Origin: an uncultured Lachnospiraceae bacterium
Lineage (GTDB): Bacteria > Bacillota > Clostridia > Lachnospirales > Lachnospiraceae
DNA length: 21,674 bases
Assembly: GCA_902797475.1 (NCBI GenBank)
Contig: CADBTG010000086.1
Coordinates: 1-21,674 of the forward strand
Reading direction: 5' to 3'
Under the pieces are notes generated by a model that saw nothing but the letters and a program-made list of their open reading frames with translations, searched no databases and was not told where the DNA came from. Shown here piece by piece: positions 8,242 to 16,227 of the stretch; the first letter of the stretch is position 1, and the number at the start of each line of letters is the position of its first letter. The position numbers and the translations under genes were made by a program.

Positions 8242-9174
8242 TCAGGTTCCAAGTCGCATGAGTGCCTTCTGGATGAACTTGTTACACAGGTACATCGCAA
8301 GGAAGAGCACCGTCGCAATTGCGGATGCATAACCCATCTCGAAACGCTGCTGACCATAGTCAATCAGGTGGGTAACAACGGTACGTGCTGCATAGTCGGT
8401 ACTCGGGAAACCACAGAGCGCCATCGTTACGTCCGCAGTATTGAATGCGGTCGTAATGGACATAACCGCACCGAACATCAACATGGACTTCATGTTCGGA
8501 AGGGTGATGTACCAAAGCTCCTGCCAACGGTTTTTAACACCGTCCACATAACCTGCTTCATACTGGTCATCCGGGATGGTATTCAAACCTGCGATGAAGG
8601 AAAGGAATCCGGTACCGAGGGACGCCCACAGGATTACGATGATAACGATGGTCATCATGTAACGGGGGTCTGTCAGCCACAACTTCGGCGATTCCAGAAT
8701 ACCCAGATCCACACCAATGGCGTTTGCGTATCCGTAAGAGTCACCGGAGAAGATGAATGTCCAAATCAGGTAAACCTGACCGGAAATGGTCGGTGCGTAG
8801 AATACCAATACGGCAAATGCACGGATTCTCTTCGGCAGCTCGTGAATGAGCCATGCGAACAGGAATGCGGCAATGTATCCTACGGGACCGGTAATGGCGG
8901 CAATCAGGAATGTGTTCTTAACGGCCGTCAGGAAGATATCGTCAACCAGAATCAGGTTGATGTAGTTCTGCATGCCGATGAAACGGGCCGGCTGCAAAAC
9001 GTTGTAGTAGGTGAAACCGAACCAGATGGATACGACTACCGGTACTACATAGAACAAAGTGAAAATCAGAGCATAAGGAGCAAGGAAAAGATAACAAGTA
9101 CGGAATGTTCTGATATCACGAAGCATAAACTTGCGGCGTAACTGTTTCTGTCTCCGCCAGTTAGCGTAACTCAT
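8242..9174 (-). CDS. Sugar ABC transporter permease, MalF-type (first importer)
   Basis: A 310-residue permease. A basic N-terminus (WRRQKQLRRKFMLRDIRTFR) leads into a first span LFLAPYALIFTLFYVVPVVV and then the family-typical GMQNYINLI segment. The EAA loop is YEAGYVDGVKNRWQELWYITLP; the first residues differ slightly from consensus, with Gly for the second Ala. The ATG at 9174 is 7 nt after AGGAGAG. The gene starts 17 nt after the stop of the large binding protein and ends 17 nt before the MalG-type partner, a standard importer order. Substrate unknown. Confidence 0.93.
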   Translation of the reverse strand: MSYANWRRQKQLRRKFMLRDIRTFRTCYLFLAPYALIFTLFYVVPVVVSIWFGFTYYNVLQPARFIGMQNYINLILVDDIFLTAVKNTFLIAAITGPVGYIAAFLFAWLIHELPKRIRAFAVLVFYAPTISGQVYLIWTFIFSGDSYGYANAIGVDLGILESPKLWLTDPRYMMTIVIIVILWASLGTGFLSFIAGLNTIPDDQYEAGYVDGVKNRWQELWYITLPNMKSMLMFGAVMSITTAFNTADVTMALCGFPSTDYAARTVVTHLIDYGQQRFEMGYASAIATVLFLAMYLCNKFIQKALMRLGT

Positions 9175-9191
9175 ACGTTTTCTCTCCTTCC

Positions 9192-12100
9192 TTATCTCTT
9201 CTCAAGTCCGAACTCGACGCGCTTCTTATGGATTTCTTCGTTGATGTCACGGGTGTAATCGAGGAGCGTTTCACGAGGATCTTCATTATTGTTAATAACT
9301 CGACGAACTGCGTTTACGATATGTCTGGTGGTGTAGTATCCGCCGGCAACCTCAGGAGTACCTTTAACCCACTTCCACTGCTCAAGCAGAATCTCACGCT
9401 GCTTGGAGCTCCATGCCAGCTGGTCAAATGCCTTCTTGTTGGCGGTTGCATATCTTGCGGACTCACCCATGACGGCTTCGAGCTCGATGCCGTAACGGGC
9501 CTGCACTTCTGCGCTTGCCCACCACTGCAGGAACGTCCATGCTTCTTTATGCATCTTGGAGTTCTCCAGCATGATGGAGCAAACACCCCAACACTGTACG
9601 CTTCGGTCGATATCATACTCACCGTCGCCGTCTCTGTCGACCTTATTGCCGTTCTCGTCCTTTACATAAGTACCGGGCATGATGGCCATATCCCAAAGAC
9701 CGCGAATCTCAGGTGCGGATACGCACAGAGTATTGAAGTTGTTGTAATCGGCAAATGCCAGAGGCATCTCACCGGTACGGAAACGGTCTACGAAGTTGTA
9801 GTCACGAGGCGTATTGTAATGGGTGAAGAACATCGTGTACGCTTCGAATGCTTCGATAGCCACATCCGTGTCAAGCATAACCTTGTCACCTTCCGGAGAA
9901 TAGAGGGAAGCGCCGCGCTGATACAGCTGTGCGTAGAATCCGTTCATATCCGGGTTGGCAACGTTGTTAATCTTACGTTCCGTGGAAGGAATGCCGACAT
10001 CCATGTGAGCCTTTTCAATCGTGGAAAGGATGGCGATCAGATCTTCCCAGGTGTTCGGAATTTCAATTCCCAACTGCTGGAAGATATCCGTTCTGTAGAA
10101 CATAACGTTGAAGTACTGGGTTTCGGGGAGTGCATATACACCCTTATTCTTGTAATTCCCGTTTGCGTCGCTGTAATATCCTTTACCATATATAAACGGA
10201 ACAAGCGAGGAATCCGTGAATTCCGAAACCACTTCATCGAAGCCTTTGACTTTTTCAATCGGGTCGCCCTTGAACTGGGACAGCTCACAGGCAGCTCCTC
10301 GAAGTGCGTAGTTAACCGGTTCGGCAGTACCCGCGCCGAGCGCAACGTCAGGACCGGTTCCGGCAACCGTTGCGGGAAGGAGTACGTCGGCCGTAATCAG
10401 GTCAAGGTTTACGCAGATGCCGTAAGTTCCGACGAACTGCTCGTCGATCATGGTCTTCAGAATCGTACTCTGGTCACGACCGCCGAAGATCCATACCGTA
10501 ATGGTAGGCCGGTCATCATCTTCGTATACGTTACCGATGGCGTTGTAATCAACGGTAAAGGAAGCGAAGAAAGCACGAACTTCGTGAATGGCCTTCTGGA
10601 ACCAGTTTGCGGTATCCTTCTTAACTTTATAGTCGGCACCGGCAATAACAATGTAGTCAATGTCGAGCTGGGCTTCGCTGAGGGTCAGGATAGCGGAACC
10701 GAGGGAGCTGACATTGTTCTTGAATGCAACAAGGTTCTTCGGAATCTTGGCATCGTCCTTGGAGAACTTCTCAAGCTGGTCGGCAAGTGTAAGGCATGCG
10801 GTAACCTGAGAACCTTTCTCACCGGTATATGCAACAAGGTCGTCAATCAGCTTGTAGAGAACCTTGTACTCGTCACCCATGGCAGCTACAACTTCGGGAT
10901 AACGGGACGCGAGGTTATAGTCGCGGTTTTCATCGGGCGTTGCACCGGTGAGAACCAGGATCTGACGGTACATGGAGTTCATGCGGAATACGCTGTCATT
11001 CATGCGGGACAGGATATCGCCCATCTCGCCGAGCGTGACTTCCAGACGAATGCTGTTGGTTCCCTTATGAAGCCAGAACTTATAAGGTTCACCCTTTTCG
11101 TCGCTGATCTTGAACATCTTCCAGTCGCTGGAGAAATCGAATTTCACGGTAGCCGCTTCATCGAAAGGAATCTCTCCGTTGACATAAAGAGAACGGCACG
11201 ACACAAAACCACGGTTGTAGTTCTGTCTTGCCTTCAGGGTAATCTCATAGAAACCGTCGGCCGGAGCCTCGAATTCCCATTCAATCCACTGACCGGGAAT
11301 CTTCCAGTTCTCACCGCCGATGATGTTCAGTACCTGTCTGGTTACACTGTAAGGATAGGTGACTGCGGAGGAACGGTCGTACAAAGGATACAGAGCCTGC
11401 GTGGAACGATACTGCGCCTTCTCACCTTCGATACGAACGTTATTGGAATTCTTGGCGGATGCGCTGCCGTGCTCGGCAGTCATCTTCGAAAGATACTCCG
11501 AATAAGAATCGCGCTGCGTAACTGCCGCAAGCGTCATTTCCTTGATGATCAAGGGCTCCTGAGCGCCGATAAGCTCAATCTTGTTCTCGCCCTGTTTGAA
11601 ATAGAACTGATAGGGTTCGGTAATGTAACCCAACTCATCTTTGAAGTAAACAGTCTCCCAGCGGGGCGCCTCAATAATCTTGGGGCGAATCTGGTTATGT
11701 CTGTTGTCCTCTTTCGGGGCCCCGTCATCGGTATAAATGCGGGGGAACATAATATTATCTGCGCCGCTGAAAGGTCTTTCCTCGTTGATGATAAGTTCGC
11801 GCTCAATCTGAACGCCGCGGGAAGTCTCTCTGCTCGGATCGGGATAATACGTCAGTCTAATGTTGTAGAATCCTGCTTCTGCAACGTTGACCGTAAGCGT
11901 GGTGGTACCATCCTCTTTGGTTACCAGAACACCGGTCTCGCCGAACATATCGGCCAATTCGCAGTCTCCTGTCGCTTTGCGCAGATCAACCTGAATGTCG
12001 GTCGTAGGATAGCCGGCATCTCTGTACTTTGCGCGGTAAGCGGTATAGGAGTCCGCACGGCCTTCACTCTCAATCTTTGAGAAGTCAAAGCCCGCGTATT

Positions 12101-12212
12101 TGTCGGAATAATTCGTCGTTTTGGTAATGCCGTTCCAAATCAAAAGGAACGCAATGATCGCCACGATGATAATCGACCAATATACGCTTTTTTTCTTTAA
12201 AAGTTTTAACAT
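9192..12212 (-). CDS. Giant membrane-anchored extracellular solute-binding protein with carbohydrate-binding-like N-terminal domains
   Basis: A 1006-residue protein, more than twice the usual ~430 of a family 1 sugar-binding protein. The ATG at 12212 is chosen because GGAGGG precedes it by about 5 nt and the product then opens MLKLLKKK plus a hydrophobic span (residues ~9-27); no lipobox Cys is present. Two beta-rich domains (about 55-240 and 255-395), with segments such as AGFYNIRLTYYPDP and DGFYEITLKARQNYNRG, resemble CBM6/CBM35-like or other jelly-roll sugar-binding folds. A helical linker (about 396-560) follows. The binding domain starts at PTITVWIFGG (~567) and includes NTWEDLIAIL and AWTFLQWWASAEVQARYG, typical of SBP family 1. 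A DxDGDGxxD loop lies near 858-867. It leads the operon, ahead of its permease pair. Confidence 0.85.
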   Translation of the reverse strand: MLKLLKKKSVYWSIIIVAIIAFLLIWNGITKTTNYSDKYAGFDFSKIESEGRADSYTAYRAKYRDAGYPTTDIQVDLRKATGDCELADMFGETGVLVTKEDGTTTLTVNVAEAGFYNIRLTYYPDPSRETSRGVQIERELIINEERPFSGADNIMFPRIYTDDGAPKEDNRHNQIRPKIIEAPRWETVYFKDELGYITEPYQFYFKQGENKIELIGAQEPLIIKEMTLAAVTQRDSYSEYLSKMTAEHGSASAKNSNNVRIEGEKAQYRSTQALYPLYDRSSAVTYPYSVTRQVLNIIGGENWKIPGQWIEWEFEAPADGFYEITLKARQNYNRGFVSCRSLYVNGEIPFDEAATVKFDFSSDWKMFKISDEKGEPYKFWLHKGTNSIRLEVTLGEMGDILSRMNDSVFRMNSMYRQILVLTGATPDENRDYNLASRYPEVVAAMGDEYKVLYKLIDDLVAYTGEKGSQVTACLTLADQLEKFSKDDAKIPKNLVAFKNNVSSLGSAILTLSEAQLDIDYIVIAGADYKVKKDTANWFQKAIHEVRAFFASFTVDYNAIGNVYEDDDRPTITVWIFGGRDQSTILKTMIDEQFVGTYGICVNLDLITADVLLPATVAGTGPDVALGAGTAEPVNYALRGAACELSQFKGDPIEKVKGFDEVVSEFTDSSLVPFIYGKGYYSDANGNYKNKGVYALPETQYFNVMFYRTDIFQQLGIEIPNTWEDLIAILSTIEKAHMDVGIPSTERKINNVANPDMNGFYAQLYQRGASLYSPEGDKVMLDTDVAIEAFEAYTMFFTHYNTPRDYNFVDRFRTGEMPLAFADYNNFNTLCVSAPEIRGLWDMAIMPGTYVKDENGNKVDRDGDGEYDIDRSVQCWGVCSIMLENSKMHKEAWTFLQWWASAEVQARYGIELEAVMGESARYATANKKAFDQLAWSSKQREILLEQWKWVKGTPEVAGGYYTTRHIVNAVRRVINNNEDPRETLLDYTRDINEEIHKKRVEFGLEKR

Positions 12213-12216
12213 TGGA

Positions 12217-12222
12217 CCCTCC
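12217..12222 (-). promoter_or_regulatory. Ribosome binding site fixing the start of the giant binding-protein gene
   Basis: GGAGGG on the minus strand directly before the ATG at 12212. It excludes the in-frame ATG at 12242, which would place ten non-hydrophobic residues before the anchor and overlap this site. Confidence 0.75.
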
Positions 12223-12290
12223 GTTCTGTAAGTGTCAGTCACCTCATGCCTTCAATCTGCCGGGCACAACACCTCAGAAATCACCATGAT

Positions 12291-12327
12291 GTGCAAATAT
12301 TATATAAAAAAAGTGTTGCATTTGCAC
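12291..12327. repeat. Inverted repeat GTGCAAAT / ATTTGCAC, candidate regulator operator
   Basis: GTGCAAAT at 12291-12298 and its exact reverse complement ATTTGCAC at 12320-12327 are separated by 21 bp. The second arm covers the -35 box of the plus-strand promoter. The first arm abuts a minus-strand TATAAT. Related copies lie at 12410-12417 (GTGCAAAA) and 12508-12513 (GTGCAT). This arrangement suits a regulator acting on both promoters; binding by the neighbouring AraC protein is inferred. Confidence 0.5.
12299..12304 (-). promoter_or_regulatory. Candidate -10 box of the importer operon
   Basis: TATAAT on the minus strand, which would start RNA about 80 nt before the binding-protein ATG. No good -35 hexamer lies 16-18 bp upstream, only TGCAAA/GTGCAA-like sequence. 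That is compatible with an activator-dependent promoter. A second minus-strand TATAAT at 12348-12343 is an alternative and also lacks a clear -35. Confidence 0.4.
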
Positions 12328-12350
12328 TTCATTTTTTGCTATATTATAAT
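12322..12350 (+). promoter_or_regulatory. Sigma-A-type promoter of the AraC-family gene
   Basis: TTGCAC (12322-12327), a 17-bp spacer and a perfect TATAAT (12345-12350). Transcription would begin near 12357, leaving an untranslated leader of about 230 nt before the ATG at 12590. A weaker pair closer to the gene (TTAGCA near 12530, TAGAAT near 12554) is an alternative. Confidence 0.65.
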
Positions 12351-12381
12351 CAAATATTGCTAAACAGGGCTGTCTGACCAA

Positions 12382-12428
12382 TTTTCCCCACAAAAATTGC
12401 CGTGTATTTGTGCAAAAAATGGGGAGAA
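12382..12428 (+). other. Stem-loop in the long leader of the AraC-family mRNA
   Basis: TTTTCCCCA (12382-12390) pairs with TGGGGAGAA (12420-12428), nine base pairs including one G-U. The 29-nt loop contains the GTGCAAAA motif and a possible inner TTGC/GCAA pairing. No T-tract follows directly, so it does not look like a terminator. It may be a DNA-level protein site rather than an RNA structure. Confidence 0.3.
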
Positions 12429-12589
12429 AAATGTGATGATAAATGGTATTTACCTTACGGATTCCCTTTTCTTACCATAAAAATAGCCAAAATCACCCCC
12501 GTTTTTTGTGCATTTTTGCTTTTTCGGATTTAGCAACATTTGTTCTAGGGGTATAGAATGACAATTCTTGAAACGCAGGAGGGTGAAAA

Positions 12590-13468
12590 ATGGCCCGAGA
12601 GATGGACGGAACCTTCGAAAAAGTGGCTTTCGAAGCCAACAACATGCTGCTTCTTTACATTAACCGGCAGAATGTGAATTATGATACGCACTGGCATGCC
12701 GCAGCGGAAATCATCATGCCGATCGAGAACGATTACAGCGTCACCATTAACAACCGTGTATACATGCTCGGCGAACGTGACATTCTCTTCATTCCGCCCG
12801 GGGAGTTGCACGCCCTCGAGGCGCCCGCCACAGGCTCCAGGCTGATCATGATGTTTGATTTCTCGGTATTCAATTCGATGGATGACTTTACCGCAATAAG
12901 CCCGGTGCTCTCACAGCCGATTCTGATCACCGAGGACGCTTATCCGGATATTCACGAGCGCGAAGTCACCCTGCTGCAGCAGTCCATAAAGGAGTACGAA
13001 AACCGGACCGCCACCATGCGCGTGGCCATGATTTACTCCTATCTGATTCAGTTTTTCGCCAACATCGGCAGACGTCACATCAGGACAAATGTGATCTTTC
13101 CCGACGTCAGAGCCGGCAAGCAGATGGAATACGTCGAGAAGCTGAACAACGTCATCACCTACATCAACACGAACTACGTAGAGGAAATCACGCTCGAGAA
13201 AGCGGCCTCGATCGCCGGTTTTTCGAAATTTCACTTTTCGAGGCTGTTCAAGCAGTTCACCGGGCAGTCTTACTACAATTACCTGAACCAAAGGCGCGTA
13301 AAGGCCGCGGAAGCGCTTCTTTTGAACCCGCATCTTTCGGTCACGGACGTGGCCATGCAGTCGGGCTTTACATCGATTGCCACCTTCAACCGGGTCTTCC
13401 GGCAGGCCAAGGACTGCACACCGTCGGAATACAAGGTTTTCTATCACCGGAGGAGCCGGATTCGCTGA
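12590..13468 (+). CDS. AraC-family transcriptional regulator with N-terminal cupin domain
   Basis: A 292-residue regulator. The N-terminal half (about 30-90) shows a cupin-like sensor: DTHWHAAAEIIMPIENDYSV, then GERDILFIPPGELHAL. The C-terminal part (about 185-285) holds the two helix-turn-helix motifs of AraC/XylS proteins: ITLEKAASIAGFSKFHFSRLFKQ, a first recognition segment, then LSVTDVAMQSGFTSIATFNRVF and the closing TPSEYK. AGGAGGG lies 7 nt before the ATG. It is the only plus-strand gene, divergent from the importer operon, and is the likely activator of that operon in response to a sugar ligand. Its own promoter overlaps a candidate operator arm, which suggests autoregulation. Target and ligand are inferred. 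Confidence 0.93.
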   Translation: MAREMDGTFEKVAFEANNMLLLYINRQNVNYDTHWHAAAEIIMPIENDYSVTINNRVYMLGERDILFIPPGELHALEAPATGSRLIMMFDFSVFNSMDDFTAISPVLSQPILITEDAYPDIHEREVTLLQQSIKEYENRTATMRVAMIYSYLIQFFANIGRRHIRTNVIFPDVRAGKQMEYVEKLNNVITYINTNYVEEITLEKAASIAGFSKFHFSRLFKQFTGQSYYNYLNQRRVKAAEALLLNPHLSVTDVAMQSGFTSIATFNRVFRQAKDCTPSEYKVFYHRRSRIR

Positions 13469-13497
13469 ATCTCCCGTCCCCGGAATCAAAGCATGCA

Positions 13498-13530
13498 AAA
13501 AGCGGAAGAGTTCAACCCTCTTCCGCTTTT
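13498..13530. terminator. Bidirectional intrinsic terminator between convergent genes
   Basis: A 13-bp perfect stem (AAAAGCGGAAGAG at 13498-13510 with its complement at 13518-13530) closes a 7-nt loop. A/T tracts flank both sides, so it can stop the AraC transcript on the plus strand and the four-gene operon on the minus strand. It lies 30 nt after the AraC stop and 21 nt beyond the stop of the convergent gene. Confidence 0.9.
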
Positions 13531-13550
13531 CCATTTTCAAATTCGTATGT

Positions 13551-15107
13551 TTAGTTCTGCGTCAGTGCCTCATACGACTCCTCGGCAACCATGCACCAGT
13601 GAGGATTGATGACATTGTCATCGGTGTCATCGGCATAGACGAAATAGTAAACCGAATCCACATTTACTTCCTTGTGGCCCTTCGTCTTAACGAGGATCAT
13701 GTTCTTAGTAAACTTGATTCTACAGGAGTAGCATTCATCGCTGTACTCGGTATAATCCGAAACGGAGACATTCGTATACTTCGGCTTGTCATCCACGTGA
13801 TCGCTGATAAATGTGATGTCCCAGTCGTTCGCGTAATGCTTCGCTTCCTCATAGTGGAACGAGCCCTTCAGAAGACGCTTCTGAATCTTGGCAAGTCCGT
13901 ACTTCTCTCCGCCGAGGTCTCTTGCAAGGAAGTCCGCATACATCTGCGCGGTCTCAAGAGCAAACTCGCGGCGGTCCGTCGACATCTCGCCCTTGATGCC
14001 GACCTGAACATCGATCTTGATGTTCCCGGATTCATCGGGCGTGTATTCAACTTCGTTTCCGAGACCGTTATAAATCTTAATCACAGGCTTCTCGGCAAGT
14101 CCGACAACCTCATACGTAATCAGGGAAGGAATCGTGATATACTCGAGAACTTCCTTGTTCAGGTTGGTCTTCACCTCAACGGGCTTACCCTTCTGGAATT
14201 CCTCGTCCACGGTAATGTCGTTCACCGTCACACGATAGTTGTCCGGCACCGTAATGCGGTACGAGCTGGTCGTCACGCTGAATACGGGCGTTACATAATC
14301 GACAACCCAGTCACTTACGCGAAGCATCGCGAAAATCGTCTTTTCATTCTCGGGACGAAGGCCGATCTTGGCGACCAGATTGCCGTCCGAGGAAAGAATG
14401 TCATATACCGGGTGGCTCGAATCGTAGCTCTGCTTATCCTTGCCGTAGGAAAATGTGCCACTGTCACGAAGCAGCTGCAGGTAAGTGTTACGGTACAGAT
14501 CTTCGCTTTCGAAGACACATGCATGCTCCGGAATCTGGACCATGTCAAGCACCGTGCCATCCTTTACGCTGTCGGCAAATTTGTCCACAATGCCGCCGAT
14601 GACATTCTCATACTGGGATGCCTCATAACGGCGGAGACACTTATCCGTATAACGTAAGAAGATAAATGCCAGCACGATGAAGATCAGCGCATAAATGCCG
14701 AGGCAGATATAGAAGATTCTGCGGCCCTTCTTCTCTTTCATCTCGGCACGCTGCTGCATGACCGTGAGGGGCTTCTCCTCTTCTTTTGTAATGTCGGCAA
14801 TGCCGCGGGCGGGCTTCGTCTTCGCGGGAACCATTCTGGAACCTGCAATCTTGCCCATGCTCTTTACGCGTGCTTCCCGGTCGGCAAGCTCTTTCGCGCG
14901 CTTATTTCTTCCGGCTTCGCGTCTTTCCGCGATACGCTGTCTGCGCTCCTGATAAGCCTTGAACTGCTCTTCGGTCATTTCATCCTCATCCGGATCGTAA
15001 TCCAGATTCGGGCTCTTGCGAAGCGCTTCATAAAGGTTCTTTTCGCTTTCATCCTTGAAGTTGCTGAGGGAATCGGGCTTAAAATCATCATCATCAAAAT
15101 CGCTCAT
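13551..15107 (-). CDS. Single-span membrane protein of unknown function
   Basis: I do not recognise this 518-residue protein. Residues 1-130 are very hydrophilic and charged: acidic at first (MSDFDDDDFKPD), then a KR/E-rich, probably coiled-coil region around 45-80. One hydrophobic span covers residues 131-151, preceded by KEKKGRR, so the first 130 residues should be cytoplasmic and the remaining ~365 outside. The outer part looks beta-rich with two or more similar-sized domains and no motif I can name. GGAGGG lies 5 nt before the ATG, and the gene begins 10 nt after the stop of the phosphodiester glycosidase gene as the last member of a four-gene operon. A role in envelope polymer assembly is suggested by context only. 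Confidence 0.8.
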   Translation of the reverse strand: MSDFDDDDFKPDSLSNFKDESEKNLYEALRKSPNLDYDPDEDEMTEEQFKAYQERRQRIAERREAGRNKRAKELADREARVKSMGKIAGSRMVPAKTKPARGIADITKEEEKPLTVMQQRAEMKEKKGRRIFYICLGIYALIFIVLAFIFLRYTDKCLRRYEASQYENVIGGIVDKFADSVKDGTVLDMVQIPEHACVFESEDLYRNTYLQLLRDSGTFSYGKDKQSYDSSHPVYDILSSDGNLVAKIGLRPENEKTIFAMLRVSDWVVDYVTPVFSVTTSSYRITVPDNYRVTVNDITVDEEFQKGKPVEVKTNLNKEVLEYITIPSLITYEVVGLAEKPVIKIYNGLGNEVEYTPDESGNIKIDVQVGIKGEMSTDRREFALETAQMYADFLARDLGGEKYGLAKIQKRLLKGSFHYEEAKHYANDWDITFISDHVDDKPKYTNVSVSDYTEYSDECYSCRIKFTKNMILVKTKGHKEVNVDSVYYFVYADDTDDNVINPHWCMVAEESYEALTQN

Positions 15108-15117
15108 GGTTCCCTCC

Positions 15118-16215
15118 TTATTTAGGCATTACGACGAAAGCCGTCGGCATGTTCCAGGATTTGTTGTTGTAATAGAAGGTTACGCTGGGCATCTCGTACT
15201 CGCCCTTGTAAACCATCGTGGAAGAGCTTCCGCCGTCAAGGTTTGCGGCATTTACCGCGCCATACTCAAGAAGGATGGCAATCAGATCGGCAGCGGTTTC
15301 ACCGAGGTGTCCGTTCGCCGCACGGCCGTCCGTAACAAGAAGCATGATGGCGCCGTCCGAACGCTGCGCGATTACCGTACGCGGGTTCGCGCCGCTTCCC
15401 TGTCCGTTCATCTCACGGCCCTCGCCGTTGATGATCAGGGGAACGAAGTGATTATTGGAATCGGAGCTTTCCTCCTGGAAGCAAACAGCATCACGGATGC
15501 CGGCCTCATCTACATAGCGATTGATATCGGCCTGGGTGTAGCCCTGAATATCCTTAATCTGAAGAATATTGTCCTTTGTCAGTCCGATCATGTAAAGGCC
15601 CTTGTTGGACTGTGGTCTGTTGCAGTTGATGACACCGTCCTGCACAACAACCCCGAGAGGCTGACCGCCTTTGTTACCGGTGGACTCGTAAAGGCCGCCG
15701 TTAACGCCGCCTACCGCGCCGCTGTTGGCAACGATCTCATGCAGGTTCTTTCCGTATTCGCCGTACGGGAATGTCGTTCCGACTCTGACCTGCGAAGGAT
15801 CCTTGATGATCATAAGCTTCGCAAGGAAGGAGCGGCCCGCAATCTTCACGATGCGCACACCGTTCTCATCGAATTCCTCTTCGGGAATGCTCGGATCCGG
15901 CGTAATGTCCGGGTCGGGATTATCCTCGTTCACAATGTGAATCAGGCTGTCATCCAGAACATCCGTATTCATGGGCTTCCGTTCGTTCATCTTCGTGATC
16001 TCATCGATTTCTTCCTTCGAGAGAACGAGCTTTGCAACGAACTTCAGCTGACCGCTTTCAAGAAGCGAGGAACCGAGCTCGGCTTTTGCTGCCGGAGACG
16101 GTCCTTTGCAGATTTTGTGGAGTACAAGATATACCGTGCCTACCAAAAGCACAAGTGTGACAAAAATCACCAAAAGTACTCTCCCCACGTACTTCAACAC
16201 TTTTTTTGCTTTCAT
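15118..16215 (-). CDS. Membrane-anchored phosphodiester glycosidase (NAGPA-like) family protein
   Basis: A 365-residue protein. A basic start and one hydrophobic span (residues ~10-33, VGRVLLVIFVTLVLLVGTVY) anchor it, with the catalytic-type domain outside. From about residue 120 the chain matches the NAGPA/DUF2233 fold, related to the human enzyme that removes GlcNAc from phosphodiester-linked mannose. Signature segments are GAVGGVNGGLYES, GVVVQDGVINC, NPRTVIAQRSDGAIMLLVTDGR and the closing ANLDGGSSSTMVYKG. An acidic Pro-rich linker (NPDPDITPDPSIP) joins anchor and domain. In bacteria this family occurs in exopolysaccharide and cell-wall glycan loci and acts on sugar-phosphate linkages. AGGAG precedes the ATG, and the gene lies 12 nt after the glycosyltransferase stop. 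Confidence 0.88.
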   Translation of the reverse strand: MKAKKVLKYVGRVLLVIFVTLVLLVGTVYLVLHKICKGPSPAAKAELGSSLLESGQLKFVAKLVLSKEEIDEITKMNERKPMNTDVLDDSLIHIVNEDNPDPDITPDPSIPEEEFDENGVRIVKIAGRSFLAKLMIIKDPSQVRVGTTFPYGEYGKNLHEIVANSGAVGGVNGGLYESTGNKGGQPLGVVVQDGVINCNRPQSNKGLYMIGLTKDNILQIKDIQGYTQADINRYVDEAGIRDAVCFQEESSDSNNHFVPLIINGEGREMNGQGSGANPRTVIAQRSDGAIMLLVTDGRAANGHLGETAADLIAILLEYGAVNAANLDGGSSSTMVYKGEYEMPSVTFYYNNKSWNMPTAFVVMPK

Positions 16216-16227
16216 TATGTCACTCTC

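Larger units (their letters stand above)
12213..12589. promoter_or_regulatory. 377-bp divergent AT-rich control region between the importer operon and the AraC gene
   Basis: No gene is seen here. The region is markedly AT-rich compared with its surroundings. It contains a plus-strand promoter, at least two TATAAT-like boxes on the minus strand, several GTGCAAA/TTTGCAC motifs and a stem-loop; these are listed separately. It most likely controls both the 12-kb minus-strand operon and the regulator gene. Confidence 0.8.

Noticed and set aside
9228..12080. Very long plus-strand open frame (about 950 codons) opposite the giant binding-protein gene
   Set aside because: The minus-strand gene has clear domains, an RBS and operon context. 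A long antisense frame without stops is expected from its codon bias, and its translation resembles no family.
12291..12519. Short repeats in the divergent region considered as a CRISPR array or attachment site
   Set aside because: Motifs are only 7-8 bp, mixed in orientation and irregularly spaced, with no cas or integrase gene nearby; a regulator-binding region fits better.
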